Positions 43,276 to 52,596 of a stretch of 64,000 bases of DNA are shown here, one piece after another (the stretch's first letter is position 1; each line of letters begins with the position of its first letter). Both the position numbers and the translations under genes were made by a program. Below the pieces are notes generated by a model. It made no database searches and was not told where the DNA came from. It saw only the letters and a list, made by a program, of their open reading frames with translations. This DNA is from Succinispira mobilis DSM 6222 (lineage in GTDB: Bacteria > Bacillota > Negativicutes > Acidaminococcales > Succinispiraceae): contig NZ_KB913028.1 of NCBI RefSeq assembly GCF_000384135.1, positions 1 through 64,000 on the forward strand, read 5' to 3'.

Positions 43276-44548
43276 CTTCATCCTCTTCATCTTGATTTAA
43301 TAAATATACCTTAGTAATAAAATCCTTATATTCAGTTTCTTGAGCCGTGCCCGCTACAGAATTCATAGCCCGCATTGGTTCACGCAACATTTTACGCACC
43401 AAAGTTTTAGTCAACTGCTCAACAACTCTTTTTTCCGTATCAGTTAAATTACCTAATTTGCTCATACTCCGTTTAAGTAATTTATCGCGTAAAAACTCCA
43501 TTTTATCTTGGAGTTTACTCATCACCGGACGCATTGATAAATAAGCAAAACGCTCTAGTAAGACCACTACTTCATCTTCAATAATTGCCCGTGCAACGTG
43601 CGCTTCATTTTCCCGCAATTCACGATTAGCGTCTACTACCGCTTCTAAATCGTCAATGTTATATAAAGTTACTCCATTTAAAGCACCAACTTCTGGTTCA
43701 ACATCGCGGGGCATGGCAATATCAATAATAACTAGCGGCCGTCCGGCACGCTCTTTGAGTACATGAGCCATATCATGTAAGGTAATAATATAATGTGGTG
43801 CCCCTGTCGAGGTAATAATAATATCAGCATTTACTGAGAGTGTCATAAACTCCTCAAACGGAATGGCCACCCCATGAAACCGCTCGGCCAAACTTTTAGC
43901 TCGTTCATGATTACGATTCGACACAAATATTGTGGAAACACCAGTTTCAATTAAATGTTTCGCGGTTAACTCACTCATCGCGCCCGCACCAACTACCAAA
44001 ACATTCGCTAAAGATAAATCACCCATAATTTCCCCAGCTAAATCTACCGCTGCCGAAGCTACTGATACGGAGTTATAGGCAATCTTAGTTTCTGTCCGCA
44101 CTCGCTTGCCTACGGCAATAGCTTTATTAAACACTGTATTTAATAAAGTTCCTGTTAGTCCGAGATTTCTGGCGATATTATAAGCATTTTTAACTTGACT
44201 TAAAATTTGACCTTCACCTAAAACTAAAGAATCCAAACTGGAAGCCACATTAAATAAGTGGCGAATGCAGTCTTCCCCTTCATAGATATAAAAATGCTCT
44301 TCGCTATAATCTTTGCCCGACAAATAGGCGAGCACTCTTTTTATAAAGCGCAATTCCACTTCAGGGTTCTCTAACACTGCATATAACTCGGTACGATTAC
44401 AAGTAGACAAAATTACCGCTTCTAACCAGCGATCATAACCTTTTATTCTTTTTAGCGACCACTTTACTCGCTCTTCGGGAAAAGAAAAACACTCTCGAAT
44501 ATTAACAGGTGCAGTTCTATGATTAAGACCTAAGACTACTAATTGCAT
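43247..44548 (-). CDS. hemA: glutamyl-tRNA reductase
   Basis: A 433-residue NADPH enzyme reducing glutamyl-tRNA to glutamate-1-semialdehyde. The N-terminus MQLVVLGLNHRTAPVNIRE, the catalytic cysteine in STCNRTELYA, the GEGQILSQVKNAY helix and the NADPH fold VLVVGAGAMSELTAKHL are diagnostic. The C-terminal tail is very acidic (DEEDEDEKETYDWD), and part of it arises where hemC begins in another frame. RBS GGAGG lies within sirC. Substrate tRNA-Glu is encoded at 10795-10869. Confidence 0.97.
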   Translation of the reverse strand: MQLVVLGLNHRTAPVNIRECFSFPEERVKWSLKRIKGYDRWLEAVILSTCNRTELYAVLENPEVELRFIKRVLAYLSGKDYSEEHFYIYEGEDCIRHLFNVASSLDSLVLGEGQILSQVKNAYNIARNLGLTGTLLNTVFNKAIAVGKRVRTETKIAYNSVSVASAAVDLAGEIMGDLSLANVLVVGAGAMSELTAKHLIETGVSTIFVSNRNHERAKSLAERFHGVAIPFEEFMTLSVNADIIITSTGAPHYIITLHDMAHVLKERAGRPLVIIDIAMPRDVEPEVGALNGVTLYNIDDLEAVVDANRELRENEAHVARAIIEDEVVVLLERFAYLSMRPVMSKLQDKMEFLRDKLLKRSMSKLGNLTDTEKRVVEQLTKTLVRKMLREPMRAMNSVAGTAQETEYKDFITKVYLLNQDEEDEDEKETYDWD

Positions 44549-45161
44549 CGCAAATTTCTTCCTCCACCTTTTTTATATTTCCTGCATGTAATTGCCGCAC
44601 TGTTTCTTGCGTCAAATACTTACGCCAAAAAAGCTCGCGTGCTGGTGCCGAATTTAATTTTTCTTTTACTACTTGACGTTTTTCACGCATAAATTCAATA
44701 AATCGGCCAAAATCCTCGCCATAATAAGCTTGTAAATCTTCCCGCAACAACCTAGTTAAACGCGGGCTAACACCCGCGGTATGTACTGTAAAATTCAGTT
44801 TGCCAACTGCAACCACACTGGGGCGAGTAAAGTTACCCATTTGCGGATTTTCCGTGGCATTAAATAAAACTCCGAGACTTTTAGCTTCTTGTGCCACCAA
44901 CTGGTTAGTTGCCGTATCATTGGTGGCGCAAATAACTAAGAAAAACCCCTGTAAATCGCCAGCTTGATAAGCTCGTGCCCAATGGTTTAGCAAACCTTGT
45001 TGTTCTAGTTCCATAAGTCGTGCCGCTAATTGTGGGCTAATCACGGTAACTCGGGCCCCAGCTAGTAATAAATCTTCAACTTTGCGTGTCGCTACAGCCC
45101 CACCACCAACTATTAGACATTTTTGATTTTGTAAATTTAAAACTATCTCATAGCCTTTCAC
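44523..45161 (-). CDS. precorrin-2 dehydrogenase / sirohydrochlorin ferrochelatase (CysG N-terminal type)
   Basis: A 212-residue protein like the N-terminal part of CysG, Met8p and SirC/YlnF. The NAD-binding motif LIVGGGAVATRKVEDLL and the block CATNDTATNQLVAQEAK are clear, followed by the dimerisation segment GVLFNATENPQMGNFTRPSVV. It oxidises precorrin-2 to sirohydrochlorin, and may chelate iron. GTG start behind AGGAAACT. It overlaps hemA by 26 bases. Its presence suggests siroheme output from the operon. Confidence 0.93.
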   Translation of the reverse strand: MKGYEIVLNLQNQKCLIVGGGAVATRKVEDLLLAGARVTVISPQLAARLMELEQQGLLNHWARAYQAGDLQGFFLVICATNDTATNQLVAQEAKSLGVLFNATENPQMGNFTRPSVVAVGKLNFTVHTAGVSPRLTRLLREDLQAYYGEDFGRFIEFMREKRQVVKEKLNSAPARELFWRKYLTQETVRQLHAGNIKKVEEEICDAISSLRS

Positions 45162-45183
45162 AGTTTCCTAACCTACTTTCGAT

Positions 45184-46551
45184 TTAGTAGTTGCTGCCCA
45201 CAAAAATAATCGCATCCGCCGAAACATTCTCATTGTTTGCTACTCTTAAACTGTAATTAAACGGCAAGTTACTTAGACGATCTACCACAATTCTATTAGT
45301 TGTAGCACTAACCACACGAGTGCTGTCTCTGAGTTCGCCTTCTTTTACCAATAAGACATTAACATTATTTTCGGCTAAGATTTTTTTCATATTATCTATG
45401 GCCCCAGGCTTTTCGGTACATTTAATTAAGATAACATTTAAGGGGCGATTTACTTCTGCTGGTACTGCCTTGCTGGTAGTTGCACCATCTTTACTTGGCG
45501 CTACGTTAGTTTTAGAATCTTTAGCATCCTTGGCATCCTTTTTGTCTGTGGTTGCTTTTTCAGACTTCTTGTCAATTGGTACCGCGGTACCCTTGTTTTC
45601 CTCTTTATCAACATCTACATTATCCGTTTGTAAGGATTTTTTATATTCGGCTTTTAGTTCTTGAGTGTTTGTTTTATATTTCTCGGTTATTTTACCACCT
45701 TGAATTTGTGCTATTTCCGCCCGCACCTTTTCGATATCAGGAATCCAATAGCTAATCCCATCTATATATTCTGGTTCACCAGGAATGCTTTGGGTATTTA
45801 AGCCTTGAGCTAAAGCTTTTTTCATTGTCCCAGCAATACTAGCTATATTACTAGTGTACATATCTGTTTTTACCATGCCACTTACTACTTTTAACAATTG
45901 GGGCATATTTTTTATATTACTAGGTGAAGTTACTTTATCATACAGGGCTTTAATAAACTTTTGTTGTCTTTTAACACGCCCAATATCGCCTTCTTCATCA
46001 CGATAACGCACATAGTGAATTGCTTGTTCCCCAGTTAAATGTTGCATACCTGGTTGCAAATCAATTACGAGATTATCATAGGGATCTTCATAATACATGC
46101 GTTTTTCCACATCAATATCAATCCCATCTACGGCATCGACAATACTTTTAAAACCTTTAAAATCAATAACCACATAATGATGAATACGCACACCCAAGAA
46201 ATCTTCTACTGTTTCTTGAGTCAACTTGTGCCCCCCAAATGCAAAAGCATGATTAATCTTATCCCAACCTTTACCAGGAATTCGTACTCTAGTATCGCGA
46301 GGAATAGAGAGTACTGTGACTTGTTCTGTTTTCGGGTCGAGCATAACTACCATCAAAGTATCGGAACGACCTTGATCCGAGTCGCGCTCATCTACCCCCA
46401 TTACCACTATATTAGTTCGCCCCGTCAACAAGTCATCTAAGCCTAGGCGTTTCCCCTCTTTGCCATTTTTGAAAAACCAAGAGAAAAATACTGCTGCTGC
46501 CGTAACCACAGCCACAACAATAGCTGTTATCATACAAACTTTTTTAAACAA
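45184..46551 (-). CDS. LytR-CpsA-Psr family protein with C-terminal LytR_C domain
   Basis: A 455-residue membrane-anchored protein with one N-terminal helix (about 5-25). The LCP domain (about 40-250) has VVMGVDERDSDQGRSDTLMV, SIPRDTRVRIPGKGWDKINHAFAFGG in parts (SIPRDTRVRIPG), and VRYRDEEGDIGRVKRQQ, the residues that bind polyprenyl-pyrophosphate. LCP enzymes transfer glycopolymers to peptidoglycan. A lysine- and aspartate-rich low-complexity linker (about 300-350) leads to a C-terminal LytR_C-like domain (about 365-455). TTG start with AGGAGG. It is upstream of sirC on the same strand; this may be chance operon membership. Confidence 0.9.
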   Translation of the reverse strand: MFKKVCMITAIVVAVVTAAAVFFSWFFKNGKEGKRLGLDDLLTGRTNIVVMGVDERDSDQGRSDTLMVVMLDPKTEQVTVLSIPRDTRVRIPGKGWDKINHAFAFGGHKLTQETVEDFLGVRIHHYVVIDFKGFKSIVDAVDGIDIDVEKRMYYEDPYDNLVIDLQPGMQHLTGEQAIHYVRYRDEEGDIGRVKRQQKFIKALYDKVTSPSNIKNMPQLLKVVSGMVKTDMYTSNIASIAGTMKKALAQGLNTQSIPGEPEYIDGISYWIPDIEKVRAEIAQIQGGKITEKYKTNTQELKAEYKKSLQTDNVDVDKEENKGTAVPIDKKSEKATTDKKDAKDAKDSKTNVAPSKDGATTSKAVPAEVNRPLNVILIKCTEKPGAIDNMKKILAENNVNVLLVKEGELRDSTRVVSATTNRIVVDRLSNLPFNYSLRVANNENVSADAIIFVGSNY

Positions 46552-46572
46552 AATATACCTCCTAAAGACCGC

Positions 46573-47235
46573 TTATTGTTCCTTAAGCACATCTTTATAT
46601 TTTTCTAAAAAATTAAATAAAATATGTGCCGTAATACCCCAAATTATATAACCATGATAATCATAGAAACGCAATTCGTAGTTATTTCTTATATTCCAGC
46701 CTGTGGGATGCCCCGGTAGTAAATCATAAGGGAATTCCGTTTTAGGACTAGGCCGGGTTGCTACTTCCAACTTCGCAATCCTTGGTTCATTTTGGTAGAG
46801 AAAACTTAACGGTACTACAAATACCTCAGCCACCTCGTCCTCACTTGGCACAATTTTATCTAATTCGGCAATCATACCCAAATAAGGATAAACCTCTAGA
46901 CCCAAAGGAGAAGTAATTGGATCAAGAGCCCCTAGAACTTCAATGTCTTGATCTACTAAAGCTAGTTCTTCACAACATTCTCGAATAGCTGTACAACAAT
47001 AATTTAAATCTTCCGCTTCAACTCTGCCTCCAGGAAAACAAATTTCCCCAGGTTGCCAAGCTAAATGTTTGGCTCTTACTTCAAACAACACCCCTAGTCC
47101 TTCACCATTTTCTACTAAAGGTACTAAAACGGCATTTTTCTTATAAGGTAACATATTATCTACTTGAATAATATCTGCTTGCATTTTATTTAATAAATCT
47201 TGTTTTGCTTGTAAAAGCGTCTTTTTGTTCTTCAT
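46573..47235 (-). CDS. NUDIX hydrolase, CoA pyrophosphatase-like
   Basis: A 220-residue NUDIX protein of the NudL/YeaB type, which hydrolyses coenzyme A and derivatives to 4'-phosphopantetheine and ADP. The Nudix box is intact, running from GGRVEAED to AIRECCEELAL with the metal-binding REccEE segment. The LAWQPGEICFPGGR lead-in matches the CoA pyrophosphatase signature. The ATG at 47235 has GAGG upstream; longer frames add six residues without a site. First gene of the leftward LCP-hem transcript by spacing. Confidence 0.87.
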   Translation of the reverse strand: MKNKKTLLQAKQDLLNKMQADIIQVDNMLPYKKNAVLVPLVENGEGLGVLFEVRAKHLAWQPGEICFPGGRVEAEDLNYCCTAIRECCEELALVDQDIEVLGALDPITSPLGLEVYPYLGMIAELDKIVPSEDEVAEVFVVPLSFLYQNEPRIAKLEVATRPSPKTEFPYDLLPGHPTGWNIRNNYELRFYDYHGYIIWGITAHILFNFLEKYKDVLKEQ

Positions 47236-47317
47236 ACTCAGCCTCATTTTCAATAGATATCCTAACTATTATACAAAAAAAATACTTATTTTCCTAGTTT
47301 AAGTAAGTGGATTTTTG

Positions 47318-47366
47318 AAAAAAACAACATAACAACCTCAAAATTTTCAACTTTGCTGCTGTTATG
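47318..47366 (-). terminator. terminator of ppx
   Basis: CATAAC (47328-47333) pairs with GTTATG (47361-47366), with GC-rich inner pairing, and on the minus strand is followed by TTGTTTTTTTC. Confidence 0.6.
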
Positions 47367-47379
47367 CTTTAAATCATTA

Positions 47380-48921
47380 TTAATTTACCCCAACCATTAA
47401 CTCGACTCCAAATTCTTTTTTAAACCAACTATTTAGCTTTCTAACTTGAATTAGTTCCATTGTAGGCTTTATTTTATGCTCTTTAAGGCTAACTAAAATT
47501 AAAGCATTTTTATCTAAACTAAATTGAGCAAAAATATCATCAATAATCCCAATCTGACTATAATCTAGATTTTCCGCAATAGCCAAAATAGCCGCTAATT
47601 TCTTAGCAATAACCCAATCTTCTTCTTGCAGGAAATTGCGATAAATATGGTTTTTAAAGTAACCCGCCACTACACCACCATGCCAACAAGCTACCACGGC
47701 ACTCATGATTTGTTCATAATGTGACAAGCCAAAGAGTTGGATACTTTCAATTAAGTAGGCACTATGCTGCTCGTGGTTATAATAATTGATACTGATACCT
47801 ACATCATGCAAAAGGCTAGCCACTTTTAGTATTTTTGCATAATTTTTCGGTAAACGATGCAAAGCAAACCAAGCGGCAAACATTTTATCAGCAAACAAAG
47901 TTACCCGCGCCGCATGTTCCACATCGACATGATATAAATTTTGCATAATCTTAACACTATGTTGCAACACATCTGTTAAAATATGATTAGGTTCTTGAAA
48001 GACAGAAAAATAATATTCATAAAATAAACCGTCACGAACCCCATAACCAGAAGTTATCATTTTTTTACCAGCAGTTACTTTAAAGAGAACATCAATAATA
48101 CTAACACCCGCTAAAATAATATCTACGCGATCATTGCTTAAACCAGGAATTTTATATCTTTGCAAACGAGTACTACGCTTTAGAGCCTCAAAAAACTCTT
48201 GAAAATAACTCTGCTCAAAAGAGTAATTATGCAATTTATGATAATTATACTTACTTCTTCTTTGTAAAATTTTAGTTAGAGTTCGAGTTGTCCCGCCTAT
48301 CCCCACCAATGGTAACTCAATATCTTGTAACCACAAAATTTTCCCAATTTCCGCCAATAAAAAATCATACATTCTTTGAAATTCTTTACTAGCTTCTTGA
48401 TTGTTTTTACTATTAACGGCAAATTTTTCCGTAACATTGACTGCGCCGAGCGGAATACTTTCTGCAAAAACTATTTTACGTGACTTAACCAAGATTAACT
48501 CCAGGCTACCGCCGCCTAAATCAAAAAATAGTGCATCTTCTATATCTAACGAATTCACAGCCCCCAAAAAAGAGTAATACGCCTCTTGTTCGCCAGTTAA
48601 AACCTGCACTTGCATGTCGGTGTGTTCTTTTATTTGTTCTAGAACATTCTCACTATTGGCGGCATTTCTTATCGCCGCCGTACAAACCGCTAAAATTTTA
48701 TCAGTTTTAAACAATTTGCACATATGGGCAAAATTGTTCAGAGTCCCAATGGTTGACTTAACTCCCTCAGCAGTTAGCTCGCCTTGGGCATCAATTTTTT
48801 GGCTCAAACGCAACGTTTCTTTTTGATTATAAACCATATTGTATGAATGGTTTTCATAAATATGATTTATCACCAATCTTGCGGAATTTGAACCAATATC
48901 TATCATTGCTATACGTTGCAT
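47380..48921 (-). CDS. ppx: Ppx/GppA exopolyphosphatase with HD domain
   Basis: A 513-residue Ppx/GppA phosphatase. The actin-like fold has AMIDIGSNSARLVI at the start, AVCTAAIRNAANSE, DLGGGSLELIL and VGIGGTTRTL. The C-terminal part (about 320-513) is an HD-like domain with HDVGISINYYNHEQHS. It degrades polyphosphate or pppGpp. It is divergent from ppk1 over a shared 108-base intergenic region, so synthesis and breakdown of polyphosphate lie side by side. ATG start with CAGGTGATATT. Confidence 0.94.
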   Translation of the reverse strand: MQRIAMIDIGSNSARLVINHIYENHSYNMVYNQKETLRLSQKIDAQGELTAEGVKSTIGTLNNFAHMCKLFKTDKILAVCTAAIRNAANSENVLEQIKEHTDMQVQVLTGEQEAYYSFLGAVNSLDIEDALFFDLGGGSLELILVKSRKIVFAESIPLGAVNVTEKFAVNSKNNQEASKEFQRMYDFLLAEIGKILWLQDIELPLVGIGGTTRTLTKILQRRSKYNYHKLHNYSFEQSYFQEFFEALKRSTRLQRYKIPGLSNDRVDIILAGVSIIDVLFKVTAGKKMITSGYGVRDGLFYEYYFSVFQEPNHILTDVLQHSVKIMQNLYHVDVEHAARVTLFADKMFAAWFALHRLPKNYAKILKVASLLHDVGISINYYNHEQHSAYLIESIQLFGLSHYEQIMSAVVACWHGGVVAGYFKNHIYRNFLQEEDWVIAKKLAAILAIAENLDYSQIGIIDDIFAQFSLDKNALILVSLKEHKIKPTMELIQVRKLNSWFKKEFGVELMVGVN

Positions 48922-49029
48922 AATATCACCTGTTTATAATAGAATATAGGTAGTAATTTATCTATAGTATAGAGAAATTGCTTATATTAAGCAAGAAAAA
49001 ATATTTACACATATTTAAGGAGTGTTAGT

Positions 49030-51153
49030 ATGTTGCAAAACAGCGAGTATAATCAGCCCGATAATTTTATCAGTCGCGAAATTAGCTGGTTAAAATTTAA
49101 CCTCCGGGTTCTAAGAGAAGCTGGTATTAAAGACTTGCCAATTCTAGAACGCCTTAAATTTCTCAGTATTTGTTCTTCTAATTTAGATGAGTTTTTTATG
49201 ATTCGGGTTGCTGCGCTTTGGCAACAAATAGAAAATAATATCAATCATCCCGACGTTGCAGGTTTAACACCTAAACAACAAATAGAGCGGATTTCCAAAT
49301 CTGCCCATACCCAAACCAAATTGCAATATCGCTATCTTTCAGCTATTTTAAAAGAATTAAATAGCTTACATCAAATTCACTTTGTCCGCGTTTTTGAATT
49401 ATCAGAGCTTAGTCGTAATTGGTTAGATAATTTTTATCATGAAATAATATATCCCGTGCTAACCCCCATGGCTATTGATGCCAGCCATCCCTTTCCTTTT
49501 TTAGCTAATAAAACTTTGAACTTAATTATTGAATTAATTAACTATGAGCAAGAATTAGTTATGGCTGTAGTGCAGGTGCCTTCGGTTTTACCTAGAATTG
49601 TCGAAGTTCAAATCGGTTGCGCAGAAAAAACTTATGTGTTTTTGGAAGATATTATCATGCATTATTGCCAACATCTTTTTCAAGGTTGTCAAATCATCGA
49701 TATCCAACCTTTTAGAATTACTCGCAACTCCGACCTTTGGGTAGATGAAGAAGATACTGATAATTTATTAAAAGAAATTGAAGCCTCTTTACGGCGCCGT
49801 AAAAATGGTGACATAATTCGTTTAGAAATATCCAAAAGTGATAACAAAAACATGAAGAATTTTTTAATTAGCACTTTAGAATTAGAAGAAACTGATGTCT
49901 ATCAAATTCTTGGACCGCTAGATCTAACCTGCTTTATGAACTTTGCTTGTTCAGAGGAATTTTCCCATCTAGAGCACCCACCTTTTATTCCCCAACAACC
50001 CTTAGATATCAATCCTGAACTAGATATCTTCGATCAAGTTCGCCAACACGATGTTTTCCTCCATCACCCCTATGAATCCTTTGACCCTGTAATTAACTTA
50101 ATCAACCAAGCAGCTGACGATCCTAAAGTCTTAGCTATCAAACAAACTCTATATCGTGTCGGGGGCAACTCCCCCATTGTCGCGGCACTAGCTCGCGCTG
50201 GTGAAAATGGTAAGCAAGTAACAGTCTTAGTAGAACTGAAAGCGCGCTTTGATGAAGAAAATAATGTCCACTGGGCAAAAAAACTCGAGGCTGCTGGTTG
50301 CCATGTAATCTACGGCCTTTATGGTCTAAAAACCCATGCCAAAATAACCTTAATTGTGCGCCGCGAATATAGTGGCTTAAAACGTTATGTCCACCTAGGT
50401 ACTGGTAACTATAATAATAGTACCGCGAAATTGTATACCGATATGGGTTTAATTACTGCTAACGAGCAATTTGGCGTAGATGCTTCCGCTTTTTTCAATA
50501 TGCTTTCTGGCTATTGCGAACCTCCTGAACTAAAAAAACTCAGCATCGCTCCCATCAATCTGCGCCAAAAATTTTATGATCTGGTTGACACTGAAATTCG
50601 CAATGCCCAAGCAGGCAACCCAGCACATATTATTTTAAAAATGAACTCTTTAATGGATAAAAACGTTATTTTAAAACTCTATGAAGCCTCTGGTGCTGGT
50701 GTGAAGATTGAGCTTATAATTCGGGGTATCTGTGGCCTAAAACCAGGTGTAAAAGCTGTAAGTGAAAATATTTCTGTACGCAGCATTATTGGTCGTCAGC
50801 TAGAACATAGCCGCATTTTATATTTTCATAATGCCGGAGAAGAAAAAGTATTTCTTTCCAGTGCCGACCTAATGAGCCGTAATTTAAATGACCGCGTAGA
50901 AATCCTCTTTCCAATTGAAGATATTAATATCTTGCAACGCATTAAAAACATCTTAAAATTATATCTAAAAGACAATGTTAAAGCACATATGCTTCAATCC
51001 AACGGAACTTATCGGCGCATTACCAATGCTAAACAAGTAAAAACCAATGCCCAACAAAGTTTATATGCCTTAGCTAAAAAAAATGTTATTAAACAACCGC
51101 TCTCGCTAAATACTAAATTAAAGCCACTCTATCACCGCGATAACAAATATTAA
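49030..51153 (+). CDS. ppk1: polyphosphate kinase 1
   Basis: A 707-residue PPK1 that polymerises ATP gamma-phosphate into polyphosphate. The four-domain layout is intact: N-domain with FISREISWLKFNLRVL, head domain, and two phospholipase D-like catalytic domains. The phosphorylated histidine lies in YGLKTHAKITLIVRR (about 437), followed by VHLGTGNYNNSTAKLYTDMG; the later RGICGLKPG and SSADLMSRNLNDRVE also match. RBS AAGGAG. Divergent from ppx. Confidence 0.97.
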   Translation: MLQNSEYNQPDNFISREISWLKFNLRVLREAGIKDLPILERLKFLSICSSNLDEFFMIRVAALWQQIENNINHPDVAGLTPKQQIERISKSAHTQTKLQYRYLSAILKELNSLHQIHFVRVFELSELSRNWLDNFYHEIIYPVLTPMAIDASHPFPFLANKTLNLIIELINYEQELVMAVVQVPSVLPRIVEVQIGCAEKTYVFLEDIIMHYCQHLFQGCQIIDIQPFRITRNSDLWVDEEDTDNLLKEIEASLRRRKNGDIIRLEISKSDNKNMKNFLISTLELEETDVYQILGPLDLTCFMNFACSEEFSHLEHPPFIPQQPLDINPELDIFDQVRQHDVFLHHPYESFDPVINLINQAADDPKVLAIKQTLYRVGGNSPIVAALARAGENGKQVTVLVELKARFDEENNVHWAKKLEAAGCHVIYGLYGLKTHAKITLIVRREYSGLKRYVHLGTGNYNNSTAKLYTDMGLITANEQFGVDASAFFNMLSGYCEPPELKKLSIAPINLRQKFYDLVDTEIRNAQAGNPAHIILKMNSLMDKNVILKLYEASGAGVKIELIIRGICGLKPGVKAVSENISVRSIIGRQLEHSRILYFHNAGEEKVFLSSADLMSRNLNDRVEILFPIEDINILQRIKNILKLYLKDNVKAHMLQSNGTYRRITNAKQVKTNAQQSLYALAKKNVIKQPLSLNTKLKPLYHRDNKY

Positions 51154-51249
51154 TTGCTTAGCAGCGGAAAAATAATGCTTCAGCACTTGACTTTAACTAC
51201 CTAAACCCCCTAAACTTAATATATTATTTCAAAACAAGGAAGGTATACT

Positions 51250-51543
51250 ATGCAAACAGATTACAAAGTTTCTATTAATGTTGGTCCTCATTATGGCTAC
51301 ATCCAATACAATGAAACCAACAAAACTATTCAAGTTGTTTTCCCAAATGAAAAAATAAAGCAATTAATCTTAGATTATTTAGCTAAACCACATAAAATAA
51401 ATGTCCCTAGAGAACACAGTGTTTGCGAATTTGAAACTCAAGAAAAACTAGCTCATTTAAGTCGGGAAGATTTTGAACTTGTGTTAGGACGCTTGTGGAA
51501 TAATTTAAAAGTTCATGTAAACTGGAGTATCCCAGTTAAATAG
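51250..51543 (+). CDS. small hypothetical protein
   Basis: A 97-residue protein, no signal peptide or membrane helix. It begins with a strand-rich region (YKVSINVGPHYGYIQYNE) and ends with a helical segment (LSREDFELVLGRLWNNLK). I do not recognise its family. The start has a clean AAGGAAGG site, and a strong terminator follows, so it is very likely a real gene. It lies 96 bases downstream of ppk1, between it and a DnaA-box-bearing intergenic region. Confidence 0.8.
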   Translation: MQTDYKVSINVGPHYGYIQYNETNKTIQVVFPNEKIKQLILDYLAKPHKINVPREHSVCEFETQEKLAHLSREDFELVLGRLWNNLKVHVNWSIPVK

Positions 51544-51545
51544 TT

Positions 51546-51554
51546 TGTGGATAA
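51546..51554 (-). promoter_or_regulatory. DnaA box
   Basis: TGTGGATAA here is a perfect TTATCCACA on the minus strand, three bases after the stop codon of the small gene. A second perfect box is 128 bases away. Confidence 0.55.
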
Positions 51555-51599
51555 GATTTACGATTTTTATCTTTTTCCAAGATTTTCCCTAAAGTTATT

Positions 51600-51651
51600 A
51601 ACAGAGTTATCAACAAAACAAGTGTTTCTGTTGATAACTCTGTTCTTTTTC
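51600..51651 (+). terminator. terminator of the small hypothetical gene
   Basis: AACAGAGTTATCAACA (51600-51615) pairs perfectly with 51629-51644, followed by CTTTTTC. The stem arms contain TTATCAACA, one base from a DnaA box. Confidence 0.9.
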
Positions 51652-51682
51652 TTATATTTTATGGCTTTTCGCCCTTCAAAGT

Positions 51683-51691
51683 TGTGGATAA
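51683..51691 (-). promoter_or_regulatory. DnaA box
   Basis: Perfect TTATCCACA on the minus strand, immediately beside the stop of yigZ at 51693. Confidence 0.55.
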
Positions 51692-51692
51692 C

Positions 51693-52322
51693 TTATATTT
51701 CTCTTTCCATATAACTTTTTGCTTCCAAGGACATTTCTACCCTGGCCTGCAAAATTTCCGTAAGAATTGCTTCGACGTGCGAGAAAACCTCCGGGAAAAA
51801 AGCAATGATAAATTTTGCCAATTCATTATACTCCACCGTTTTTACTTGAAAACTGTCTTGCTGGTACAGACAATTTAAAATCCGACCACACTCTGCTAAA
51901 GGTACGCTAAAGGAATATTCCACTACTGCTACTTTTTCAACTATTCCGACTTGTTGAATTGCACCACTTACACTTTTCGCATAAGCTCGCACTAAACCAC
52001 CTGCTCCCAACTTAATCCCACCAAAATAGCGCGTAACCACTACCCCTACATCGTGTAACTGCTGTTTTTTTAAGACTTCTAACATAGGAATCCCTGCTGT
52101 ACCACTAGGTTCACCATCATCGCTAGAACCTTGAATATCCGCATTTTCACCAATTATAAAGGCCGCACAATTGTGTGTCGCATCCCAATATTCTTTCTTG
52201 ATTTTTTTGATAAATTCGTAGGCCTGTTCGCGAGATTCAAGCCGCTCAATATGACAGATAAAACGAGATTTTTCAATTACTAATTCATAAATACCCGCTT
52301 GCTTAATTGTATATAATCCCAT
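51693..52322 (-). CDS. yigZ: YigZ/IMPACT family protein
   Basis: A 209-residue protein of the IMPACT/YigZ family. Residues 15-125 contain the UPF0029 signature: KSRFICHIERLESREQA, DATHNCAAFIIGE, SSDDGEPSGTAGIPML and VVTRYFGGIKLGAGGLVRAY. A smaller C-terminal domain follows. YigZ is thought to act in translation-linked or proteolytic regulation, but the biochemistry is unclear. ATG start with AAGGGG. Convergent with the small hypothetical gene. Confidence 0.93.
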   Translation of the reverse strand: MGLYTIKQAGIYELVIEKSRFICHIERLESREQAYEFIKKIKKEYWDATHNCAAFIIGENADIQGSSDDGEPSGTAGIPMLEVLKKQQLHDVGVVVTRYFGGIKLGAGGLVRAYAKSVSGAIQQVGIVEKVAVVEYSFSVPLAECGRILNCLYQQDSFQVKTVEYNELAKFIIAFFPEVFSHVEAILTEILQARVEMSLEAKSYMEREI

Positions 52323-52560
52323 ACAAACCCCTTGTATAATGAAAACCGTAAGCTTTCATTATCCTTTCTGAAAAATATCTACAGTTCTTATAAAAATTAG
52401 CCTAATAATGTTTTGAACTATCATAGAGTTTTTGCTTCAAGCAAGAGCTCGCTCAATAGTTCGCTATTTTTGCTAATTGCCAATCTAGTTTATATTTATT
52501 ATACACCATATCATAGTTGTCAAACCAGCCACTATCTTAACCCTAGCTTCGCGCTAACTC

Positions 52561-52589
52561 TTGACAACTCATGTCGCCTGTGATGTAAT
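52561..52589 (+). promoter_or_regulatory. promoter of the P-type ATPase leader
   Basis: TTGACA (52561-52566), 17-base spacer, TGTAAT (52584-52589). Predicted start near 52596 gives an untranslated leader of about 130 bases. The 52323-52560 stretch upstream shows no gene. Confidence 0.75.
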
Positions 52590-52596
52590 ATTAACT

